From Saprospiraceae bacterium (GTDB lineage Bacteria; Bacteroidota; Bacteroidia; Chitinophagales; Saprospiraceae), in the NCBI GenBank assembly GCA_016712145.1, contig JADJRO010000001.1, positions 744,001 through 808,000 on the forward strand: a stretch of DNA of 64,000 nucleotides, written 5' to 3'. A program made the position numbers and the translations under genes. The number at the start of each line of letters is the position of its first letter. The first letter of the stretch is position 1. The notes under the pieces are model-generated. The model made no database searches. It had not been told where the DNA came from and worked only from the letters and a program-made list of their open reading frames with translations. This document shows positions 35,949-44,341 of the stretch, piece after piece.

Positions 35949-37466
35949 TTAATAAATCTTAGTACCGTGTCCATTTAAATATTTATTCCTCAATTCTGTA
36001 GGCTCTGGTAGTTGCTTATAATGCCATTTTTGGATAATCTGACCATTTTGCATCAGTAATAAACCTGGATTGGACCTCATGATGGTTTTTAACAAGAGAT
36101 CATCTGCTTCATAACATGGAAAATCTATCCCAGCAGCCTGTTTCAAATCGGCAATTCCTTCTTCAGTCAATGCTCCGAATATAGCTGATGACATCGCAAG
36201 ATCTTTTACGCTATCCAGCAATGGCAATATGGAGGATTTAAGAATTTTTAAATAGTCTTCATTCCACTCATACTTATTGCGTTTAATCGTCTTTGCTTCT
36301 GTTCCGGCAAAAACACGTTCTATTCTTATAGAATCTTTTTTCTTCGTTTTAATTAAAATGGTATCCATTCTGAATACTGAATCCAACCGTTCTTCTTTGA
36401 TAGAAACACTGGTATATTTAACTTTTGGGCTTATAATAACCAAATTATATTTTGTTTCATCAAGGAATGATTCCGTTGCGGGATTTCCATCTAAATACAA
36501 AATTTCAAAATCAGAAATTTTAGTCCTTGGAATTTTTGGCTCAGACTTAATTTGATCTAATGTTTCCCAACTTGCTTTAAAATTTGGATTATTTTTAAAT
36601 GAATCTAAAAAGTCCTTTGCCGGAACTTCCAATTCATGTTTATCAATTTTACTTCTGACTTTATAAGCGAGTATTTCGACATCTGCCATTGCTTTCTGCT
36701 CAGCCGCAAGCGTTGTCTTGATATTTACGCCATTTTTAAAGGGTCTGAAATCTATTATAGGTTCGTTCCAAACAAAATTACTAAAGCAAAACAAACACAA
36801 TGCAAGGGTGCTCACAAAAGTAATCCCAGTTCTGATTATCGGACTGAAGATCTCATGACAATGTTTCCATCTAAAAATAAACCAAAGTGCAGGAATCATT
36901 AAAATAAGGTCTTTTATAAATGATATTTTAGGTTCCAGTTTAATAAAATCACCAAAACAGCCACAATCTGTTACGCGCATTTGGTTTTTATTATATTCAG
37001 TCCATTTTGAAAATTCAAAAAAGTTAGCATCTGTTGGAACATAGCCTGTCAAATAAGTAAATCCTGTTAAAACAGTGAAAAACACCATAATTAAAAAGAA
37101 TAGCCAGGAACCAAGTCGTTTCTGGTACCCTATGATTAACATAATGCCTAAAACGATTTCAAGAACAATCATAAATACAGAAAAACTGATCGCATGCTGT
37201 GAAAACCATGGAAAAACCGGAGCTAAAAATTTTAGGAAAGATCCTTTACAGGTATCTTCAAAAGCGGTAAAATATTGCTCCATTTTATAAGCGGTTCCCA
37301 ATGGATCCACAGCCTTCACAAAGCCAGAAAACACAAAAAGGCAACCGGCAAAATTTTGTAAAAAGCTGTCTGGAATGCTTATGGACTTTTTATAAGCCCT
37401 TGCAACTAATAAAGTCAACAGCAAAGCTGCAATTCCTACATAAATAAATAAACTGAAAAGTGTCAT
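35949..37466 (-). CDS. DoxX/MauE-like membrane protein (BT_3928 family)
   Basis: The N-terminal 230 residues hold about six membrane spans of the DoxX/MauE kind (FAGCLFVFSGFVKAVDPLGTAYKMEQYF, VLEIVLGIMLIIGYQKRLGS, MRVTDCGCFGD with a CGC motif like that of MauE/vitamin-K-reductase relatives). A soluble extracytoplasmic domain of about 270 residues follows, rich in Lys and Glu, ending in GLLLMQNGQIIQKWHYKQLP, which looks like the tail of a thioredoxin-like fold. A redox role in the envelope is plausible. The start is taken at ATG 37466 (505 residues); the ATG at 37520 would add 18. Confidence 0.78.
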   Translation of the reverse strand: MTLFSLFIYVGIAALLLTLLVARAYKKSISIPDSFLQNFAGCLFVFSGFVKAVDPLGTAYKMEQYFTAFEDTCKGSFLKFLAPVFPWFSQHAISFSVFMIVLEIVLGIMLIIGYQKRLGSWLFFLIMVFFTVLTGFTYLTGYVPTDANFFEFSKWTEYNKNQMRVTDCGCFGDFIKLEPKISFIKDLILMIPALWFIFRWKHCHEIFSPIIRTGITFVSTLALCLFCFSNFVWNEPIIDFRPFKNGVNIKTTLAAEQKAMADVEILAYKVRSKIDKHELEVPAKDFLDSFKNNPNFKASWETLDQIKSEPKIPRTKISDFEILYLDGNPATESFLDETKYNLVIISPKVKYTSVSIKEERLDSVFRMDTILIKTKKKDSIRIERVFAGTEAKTIKRNKYEWNEDYLKILKSSILPLLDSVKDLAMSSAIFGALTEEGIADLKQAAGIDFPCYEADDLLLKTIMRSNPGLLLMQNGQIIQKWHYKQLPEPTELRNKYLNGHGTKIY

Positions 37467-37701
37467 TCTGGTATTGCTTTTAATTGAATAAAACCTCAAA
37501 GAAGTCCTTTGACCAAGCATTACATACTATTAAATGTCTCATTTACACAGTAATAGAGAAATCTAAACCTATAAAACTTGGAAAAGAACCTTTTAGCGAG
37601 TTCCCGTATATCCTAAATATAAAACAAATGCTCAACAAAACTATTTTTAAAAAACCAAAGTAATGCCAAATGTTTGCAAAGACTTTTCAATAATTTGTTA
37701 A

Positions 37702-37709
37702 TAACTTTG
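37702..37709 (+). promoter_or_regulatory. -7 box of the EamA-yigZ-coaE operon
   Basis: TAACTTTG matches TAnnTTTG and ends 9 bases before ATG 37719, excluding the start at 37674. Confidence 0.55.
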
Positions 37710-37718
37710 TCGTTAGCC

Positions 37719-38567
37719 ATGGTTTTTACCATACTTTGTATTTTTTGCACCACATTACTCGGCATCCTGTTCAGGTTTTCTTCTGCATTTAATGTGCGTA
37801 CTTCGGTTATCATACTTGTTAATTATATAACCTGTTTTATTATAGGCTTAATTTGGAATGGAAATAAAATGCTCCATCAATTTTCTATTGAATGGATTCC
37901 ATGGATTTTAGGATTGGGCTTACTGTTTATCCTTGGATTTAATGCATTTGCAAATGCAATCAGGTCATCTGGATTGCCGATTGCAGCTTTATTTCAAAAA
38001 ATGTCAATTGTTATAACGGTACTTGCGGCTTTATTACTGGGTGATCCAATAAATACAATCCAACTCGTTGGTTGGACCACTGGAATTTTCGCAATCGTAT
38101 TGGTTTATGCAACAAATACCGAATCTGCTATAAGCCCATTTAATTTTAAAACCCTGATTGCCACACTAATTATATCGTCTGCTATTGAAATTGGATTTTT
38201 GCTTCTTAGTAAAGCAAGTTTCTTGAATCCAGAATTTCATACCCTATTTCCGGGCTATTTATTTTTATCAGCTGCTTTATTTGGAATCGCTGCTTTTAGT
38301 ATTTCAAACCAACGCATTAAAATAAGCAAACCGGAAATCTCGTTCGGCATTGCCTTAGGCTTGCCCAATTTTTTTTCAATTTATTTTATGCTCAAAGCTC
38401 TTAAAATGGAATGGAGCGGAGTTGCATTCTTTCCCGTTCTAAACTGCTCGGTTATCATAGCTTCTGCTCTGAGTGGTTACTACTTGTTTAAAGACTCCCT
38501 TACAAGTAAATTGATAATCGCCATTCTTTTATCAACAATTTCTATACTTTTGATTTCATTATTTTAG
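37719..38567 (+). CDS. EamA/DMT-family transporter
   Basis: The 282-residue protein has ten hydrophobic segments in two repeated halves, as in the drug/metabolite transporter superfamily; SSGLPIAALFQKMSIVITVLAALLLGDPINTIQLVGWTTGIFAIVLV is a typical EamA helix pair. Transport direction and substrate are unknown. The start is placed at ATG 37719 because of the -7 box just upstream. yigZ follows 12 bases after its stop. Confidence 0.82.
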   Translation: MVFTILCIFCTTLLGILFRFSSAFNVRTSVIILVNYITCFIIGLIWNGNKMLHQFSIEWIPWILGLGLLFILGFNAFANAIRSSGLPIAALFQKMSIVITVLAALLLGDPINTIQLVGWTTGIFAIVLVYATNTESAISPFNFKTLIATLIISSAIEIGFLLLSKASFLNPEFHTLFPGYLFLSAALFGIAAFSISNQRIKISKPEISFGIALGLPNFFSIYFMLKALKMEWSGVAFFPVLNCSVIIASALSGYYLFKDSLTSKLIIAILLSTISILLISLF

Positions 38568-38579
38568 AATCCATATAAA

Positions 38580-39239
38580 CTGAAAATCAGCTCCTATTTA
38601 ACAATTAAAACACCTAATTCCTATGAACTAACTTCAAAAGGAAGTAAATTTATTGCCTATTCATTTCAGGTACGTGACAAACAACAAATCGAAATGAAAA
38701 TTGAAGAAATCAAGAATTTACATCCAAAAGCCCGACATTGGTGTTATGCATGGAAAATTGGGGTTTATGAATTTCATTCTAAGTCATTTGATGATGGAGA
38801 ACCAGCAGGATCAGCAGGCAAACCAATCTTGAATCAGATAGAATCATTTCAACTTACTCAATGCCTGGTAGTAGTTGTGCGTTATTTTGGGGGCACTTTA
38901 TTGGGAGTCCCCGGACTTATTAAAGCATATAAAGAGTCTAGTTGGAATTGTTTAAATCAATCTGAAAAAACAGAATTCCTCATACGGAATAAATTTAGTT
39001 ATTCAGGTCCTTTTGAAAAAATACAATCCGTCCTAAGCATATTAAAAGACCTTGAAGTAAGCGTTTGTTCATTTGAATTTGGAGACCCTTCCTTTATAGA
39101 ATTTGAATTGCCAACAAAAGATGAAACTATATGGTTTTCAAAAATTAACTCGCGACTTGAAAAAAAACGAATCAACCCAGATAGAACTAATTATCAAATC
39201 AAAGATTGCATATTAATTAAAAATGAACTCATTCTATGA
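38580..39239 (+). CDS. YigZ/IMPACT family protein with probable CTG start
   Basis: The UPF0029/IMPACT N-domain is evident: SKGSKFIAYSFQV, then HPKARHWCYAWKIG, DDGEPAGSAGKPILNQIE, and VVVRYFGGTLLGVPGLIKAYKES. The first ATG (38694) would remove the conserved SKGSKFIAY strand, which is in frame upstream. Between the preceding in-frame stop (38565-38567) and that strand there is no ATG, GTG or TTG; CTG at 38580 is the best candidate and gives 219 residues. It overlaps coaE by 4 bases. YigZ-like proteins bind nucleic acids or ribosomes; the role is unsettled. Confidence 0.85.
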   Translation: MKISSYLTIKTPNSYELTSKGSKFIAYSFQVRDKQQIEMKIEEIKNLHPKARHWCYAWKIGVYEFHSKSFDDGEPAGSAGKPILNQIESFQLTQCLVVVVRYFGGTLLGVPGLIKAYKESSWNCLNQSEKTEFLIRNKFSYSGPFEKIQSVLSILKDLEVSVCSFEFGDPSFIEFELPTKDETIWFSKINSRLEKKRINPDRTNYQIKDCILIKNELIL

Positions 39240-39826
39240 AGGTAATCGGATTAACCGGAGGCATAGGAAGTGGCAAAACAACTGTTGCCAAAATTTTCGA
39301 AACGCTTGATGTCCCTATTTACAATTCAGACCTTCGAGCCCGTTGGATCATGGAAAACAATCTTGAAATTATTCAACAAATTAAAAATCATTTTGGTTCC
39401 TTATCATATGATTCTAAACACAGCTTAAATCGATCCTTTATAGCTAAAAAGGTTTTCAAGAACCCCGCAGAAACCCAATGGATAAACAATCTTATTCACC
39501 CTGCTGTTGGTTTGGATTTTATGAGTTGGTCAGCAAATCAACAAGCCCCTTTTATAATAAAAGAATCTGCTTTATTAATTGAAGTTTTAAATCAACAAGC
39601 AGTAGATAAAATAATTTTAGTTGTTTCAAATGAACAGCTTCGAATTGATCGCTTAAAAAGAAGAGATCAATGGACTCTTGAAGAAATTCAAAAACGCATG
39701 AAAGCTCAATTAAATGATGAACAGCGAAGTCCCTATGCAGATTATACAATCTACAATCTTGGTACCCAAAGCATCATTCGCCAGACATTGAATATTTATT
39801 TGAATTTAAAGGAATTATTCGGTTAA
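39236..39826 (+). CDS. coaE: dephospho-CoA kinase
   Basis: CoaE phosphorylates the ribose 3'-OH of dephospho-CoA, the last step of coenzyme A synthesis. The 196-residue protein has the P-loop GLTGGIGSGKTTVAKIF at the N-terminus, YNSDLRARWIM for substrate binding, HPAVGLDF, and the lid RLKRRDQWTLEEIQKRMKAQ. Start codon overlaps the yigZ stop (ATGA). Confidence 0.95.
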   Translation: MKVIGLTGGIGSGKTTVAKIFETLDVPIYNSDLRARWIMENNLEIIQQIKNHFGSLSYDSKHSLNRSFIAKKVFKNPAETQWINNLIHPAVGLDFMSWSANQQAPFIIKESALLIEVLNQQAVDKIILVVSNEQLRIDRLKRRDQWTLEEIQKRMKAQLNDEQRSPYADYTIYNLGTQSIIRQTLNIYLNLKELFG

Positions 39827-39854
39827 ATTAAACTACCGGATGCTCATATCTGGC

Positions 39855-39862
39855 TAAATTTG
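39855..39862 (+). promoter_or_regulatory. -7 box of the rocD promoter
   Basis: TAAATTTG matches TAnnTTTG; the ATG at 39880 is 17 bases downstream. Confidence 0.5.
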
Positions 39863-39879
39863 CATATTAAATTTAGTTT

Positions 39880-41127
39880 ATGCATTTAACCCGTGAAATG
39901 GTTTCCCCAGAGAAATTTATAGCACTTGAAGATCAATACGGTGCTCATAACTATCATCCATTGCCCGTTGTACTTGATCGTGGAGAAGGTGTCTATGTAT
40001 GGGATGTTGACGGGAAGCAGTATTTTGATTTCTTATCTGCCTATTCTGCCGTAAACCAAGGGCATTGTCATCCTGCAATTATAAATGCACTCATCATTCA
40101 AGCACAAAAACTTACACTCACATCAAGAGCTTTTTACAATGATCGTTTGGGGCTATATGAAAAATATATGTGTAAACTTTTTGGATACGACAAAGTACTG
40201 CCAATGAACACTGGGGTAGAAGCTGTTGAGACCGCAGTGAAACTTTGCAGAAAATGGGCCTATTCAAAGAAAGGCATCCCTGAAAATATGGCAACCATCC
40301 TTGTTTTTGAAGGCAATTTTCATGGCCGTACCATGACAGCCGTTTCTGCCTCTACTGACCCATCAAGTTATACCAATTTTGGTCCTTTTTTGCCTGGCAT
40401 TATTAAGTTACCTTATAATGATATTGATGCTTTAAAAAATTGTATTTCCACAATACCGAATATCGCGGGCTTGTTAATCGAACCGATTCAAGGGGAAGCG
40501 GGAGTCATTGTACCGGATGACAGCTACTTACAGCAGGTATTTGAACTGTGCCGGGCGCATTCTATTTTATTTATTGCTGATGAGGTCCAGACTGGCATTG
40601 CACGTACCGGAAAAATGTTGGCATGTGACCATCTGGGTATAAAACCCGATATCTTAATTTTAGGGAAAGCCTTATCTGGCGGCACACTGCCTGTTTCTGC
40701 TGTTTTAACATCCGATGACATCATGTTGTGTATAAAACCAGGAGAGCATGGGTCAACATTTGGCGGAAATCCATTAGCCTGCTCAGTTGCCATAGCCGCT
40801 TTGGAAGTTATTAAGGATGAACATTTGATTGAAAATGCTGAAATCAGAGGTCAGCAATTACGTGGACAACTCAGACTTATTCAAAAGAAACATCCCATCA
40901 TTGAAACAATTCGAGGAAAGGGATTATTGAATGCAATCGTAATTAAAAGTCCGGAGGAATCCGATTTAGCTTGGAACATCTGCTTGCAAATGGCTAAAAA
41001 TGGATTATTGGCAAAACCAACCCATGGTAATATTATTCGATTTGCTCCCCCACTCTGCATCACCTCAGAACAAATTGACGAATGTTGTTATATCATAGAA
41101 AAATCATTAGTTGATTTGGGAATTTGA
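39880..41127 (+). CDS. rocD: ornithine--oxo-acid transaminase
   Basis: This PLP enzyme converts ornithine and 2-oxoglutarate to glutamate semialdehyde and glutamate. The 415-residue class III aminotransferase opens with the ornithine-specific segment EDQYGAHNYHPLPVVLDRGEGVYVWDVDGK, and has YDKVLPMNTGVEAVETAVKL, NFHGRTMTAVSAS, IADEVQTGIARTGKML, the PLP lysine Lys263 in LGKALSGG, and GSTFGGNPLACSVA. It is flanked by a promoter and a 170-base AT-rich gap, so it is a single-gene unit. Confidence 0.94.
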   Translation: MHLTREMVSPEKFIALEDQYGAHNYHPLPVVLDRGEGVYVWDVDGKQYFDFLSAYSAVNQGHCHPAIINALIIQAQKLTLTSRAFYNDRLGLYEKYMCKLFGYDKVLPMNTGVEAVETAVKLCRKWAYSKKGIPENMATILVFEGNFHGRTMTAVSASTDPSSYTNFGPFLPGIIKLPYNDIDALKNCISTIPNIAGLLIEPIQGEAGVIVPDDSYLQQVFELCRAHSILFIADEVQTGIARTGKMLACDHLGIKPDILILGKALSGGTLPVSAVLTSDDIMLCIKPGEHGSTFGGNPLACSVAIAALEVIKDEHLIENAEIRGQQLRGQLRLIQKKHPIIETIRGKGLLNAIVIKSPEESDLAWNICLQMAKNGLLAKPTHGNIIRFAPPLCITSEQIDECCYIIEKSLVDLGI

Positions 41128-41301
41128 AAAAACCATATTATATTTGGACCAATCCAATTTCAATATTTATTTTTTTAGCACGCTAACCTGATCGTTGGTT
41201 TTAACGTATTTATATTTTGAATAAAATTTAAGTACTTCCTAATTATTGGGCTATGCAATATTATTTCAAATTGTAAAAATTAAGTATCTTTACTTCAAAT
41301 T

Positions 41302-42241
41302 ATGTATAATTATATGAGAATCTTAGGATTATGTCTTTTTATGTTAAGTTTTGTCTACGGAAATGCTCAAACGATGCAAATCAAATTTTGTGGCAAAACC
41401 AGTGCTGTTGTACCTGCAACAGATGGGAGTGGTCAGGATCAAAGAAATAAAGGAGGTTTGAGATTGGATTTTATCCGTATCGGAAAATTGAGCCAATCTA
41501 GAACCAGCCCCCTTTTACACACTGGGTTTAGCCTCTGGCACTTCTTTTAAAAATGCCACCTGGGTAGATGGTTGTGCAAACAATACCAACCAAACATATT
41601 GTTCTGGTTGCAGTACTTGCAAACCTATTTTAAATACCAGCAATGGAAGCATTGGGGTATCTGAAGGCAAAATGGTAGAAAATGTTAGACTTCGAACTTC
41701 TAATAATGATCTATATATTGAAAGTACCGGTAGCCAAAATGTGGTGTGTTTTGTAACTGATCCTATTGATCTATCCAGTGTAGCTGGAAAGAAAATAGAA
41801 GTTAATGTGGGTTATGAGGGTACAGCTAAAGACGGATTTACCACCGTAAATGTCAATTTTAATTATCGATACAATAACGAAGCCTGGGCTAATTTACTAA
41901 ACCAAAATAGTAATTTTCTCAGGGTAATCGATACCGCTATCTTGGTAAATATTAATGTACCCACAGCTGTTCTTACTTTAGACGAAACGGTTGATTTTAA
42001 AATTTCTCCAAATCCGGTTAATAATAAGCTCTTTATTGAATTAAATAGCCTCAAATCATTTGATTCAGAATTATCAATTCGCGATATCCAGGGAAAAATA
42101 GTTTTGCAACAGAACTATGCTGTTTCCGAAGGAACCAATCGTATAGATTGGAATATTGAGCAAATAAATCCTGCAATTTATTTATTTCAAATTGCTGACA
42201 AAGAAGGCCGAATAAGTACTTCTAAATTTATCAAAGAATAG
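41302..42241 (+). CDS. T9SS type A sorting-domain protein (frameshifted)
   Basis: An N-terminal signal peptide (MRILGLCLFMLSFVYGNAQ from ATG 41314; ATG 41302 adds four residues) is followed by a beta-rich domain with a CSGCSTC cysteine cluster and, over the last 75 residues, a type A C-terminal sorting domain (VDFKISPNPVNNKLFIEL... IDWNIEQINPAIYLFQIADKEGRISTSKFIKE). The frame breaks at the C5 run 41508-41512; dropping one C joins SQSRTSP to FYTLGLASGTSFKNATWVDGC and gives 312 residues. The central domain is not recognised. The product should be exported by type IX secretion and attached to the cell surface. Confidence 0.8.
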
Positions 42242-42251
42242 AAAAATTCAT

Positions 42252-44233
42252 TTATTTATATGTTTTTAAAATAGCCTCTCTGTTATTAATAAAAAATAAC
42301 ATGGCTTCTGGATTTCGCATCGCTCCTGAATTGAAGGCTTTATTTAAATCATAATTTAACAAGACTTTTTTACGGGACTTTCCATTTTTTTGCCACTAAT
42401 GGTATATGGTATTTCAGGAACCTGAATAATTTTATCTGGTAAATGTCTTGGGCTACATTTGTTTTTTAATTCAGCCTTGATTTCCTTGATCAAACTATCA
42501 GAAATTTCATATCCTGAATTTAAAGCAATAAATAAAGGCATCAAGTGATTTCCTCCTTCCAATTCGAGATTTACAATCAAACTATCTGAAATCGCTTTTA
42601 TATTATTTAATACGTTATAAATTTCTGCAGTCCCGATTCGAACTCCTTGTCGATTTAGGGTCGCATCTGAACGACCATAAATTATAACTCCATCGTGAAT
42701 TGTGATTTCAATCCAATCGCCATGTCGCCAAACACCAGGAAAATAATCAAAATAACTGGCTTTATATTTAACGTTCTCAGGATCATTCCAAAATGAAACA
42801 GGCATACACGGCATCGGCTTAATTAATACCAATTCTCCCATTTCTTGCAATACGGGTTGACCGAGATCATTCCACGATTCAATAGCGGCTCCTAAAGCCC
42901 TACACTGCAATTCACCTGAATAAACAGGTCGTTCAATGCAACTTCCCATAAATGCAGTACAAACATCGGTACCACCACTCATTGAACACAACCAAACATC
43001 CGATTTAATATTTTTATAAACATATTCAAAAGCTTCTGGTGGAAGTGGAGACCCCGTTGATCCTATACTTCGCAAATGTTTTTGGGGATAATCCCTGAGA
43101 ATATTCAAATCATTTTTCATGCAGTTTATTATGAACGGGGCACTGGTTCCAAAATGATTGATGTTAATTTCTTTGGAATGCTTCCATAAAGAAGAAATTT
43201 CCGGATAAACAGGACTCCCTTCATACAACACGGCCGTTGCACCTGCTAACAAAGAAGCATGAACAAAATTCCACATCATCCAACCGGTCGTAGTATACCA
43301 GAAAAAACGTTCCCCTTTTTTTACATCATTGTGAAATGTTATATATTTTAAATGTTCTAACAGCATCCCACCCTGACTATGCACAATGGCTTTGGGCAAC
43401 CCGGTTGTGCCTGAAGAATACAAGATCCAAATTGGATGATTAAATGGTACTCGTTCATAATGCGGCACCCTTTCTTGATTAAAAATTAAATCATTCCAAT
43501 AAATATTATCACAACTTGTAATTGGCGCATTTGAATACTTCCCACAAGGAACCCAAATAATTAATTTGATACTTTTAATTTGACTTACCAATTGAGCAAC
43601 TTCATCACGCCGGTCAAAGTATTTACCATTATATGTATACCCATCCACCGCCACAAGCACGGATGGTTCAATTTGAGCGAATCGATCCAAAACAGAATTC
43701 ACACCAAAATCCGGTGAACAGGAACTCCAAACATATCCTGATGCAATGCAGGCTAACATTGCAGCAGTGGTTTCTGGAACATTACCCGCATAGGCACAAA
43801 CGCGATCCCCAATTTGCATTCCACAAGACTTGAAAATAGCTTGCAGGCTTGCAGTTTGCGAAATTAAAGTTGACCAACTTACTTCATAACTAGCTCTGAT
43901 TTCATCATGAGCAATTAAAGCAGGATTTTCAAGATTTCCATTTCTAAAAATATGCTCCGCATAATTTAAATTGATTCCATCAAACCATTTTGTATCAGGC
44001 ATTGCATTCTCAGACAGAATTTGTGAGTAACTACCTGAATATTCGATTTTGAAGTAGGTCAATAAACTTTCCCAAAATGCTTCTGGATGGTTCACAGACC
44101 AGGCATATAACTGACTGTAATTCGTAAATTGCAAATTATACGTTTTAAATAACCAGTTGTAATACAATTGCAAGTTACTTGATGCATTCTCCTCATCAGA
44201 CACTGACCACAACAATTTATTAGGACTTACCAT
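42252..44233 (-). CDS. acetoacetyl-CoA ligase (frameshifted at the 3' end)
   Basis: This adenylate-forming enzyme activates acetoacetate to acetoacetyl-CoA. The order is an N-terminal ACAS-N-like segment (WFDGINLNYAEHIFRN), the AMP-binding motif ILYSSGTTGLPKAIVHSQGG, FWYTTTGWMMWNF, FGTSAPFI, and the hinge YGRSDATLNRQGVRIGTAEIYNVL. As read it ends SPVKKSC, but adding one A to the homopolymer at 42366-42371 gives the expected family tail (KKVLLNYDLNKAFNSGAMRNPEA...), ending at 42252 with 660 residues. It is 10 bases from the convergent T9SS gene. Its role may be ketone-body or PHB-related acetoacetate use. Confidence 0.9.
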
Positions 44234-44313
44234 ATCCTTGATATATTTTCCGCAAATTAAATAATATTAGTCGATTGCAGTCAAAGAAAAATTCATTTAA
44301 GTCTAAAAGAATT

Positions 44314-44321
44314 TATCTTTG
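44314..44321 (+). promoter_or_regulatory. -7 box of the M49 peptidase promoter
   Basis: TATCTTTG, a perfect TAnnTTTG match, lies 20 bases before ATG 44342. Confidence 0.5.
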
Positions 44322-44341
44322 CTTCATAAGATTCCTTTAAT

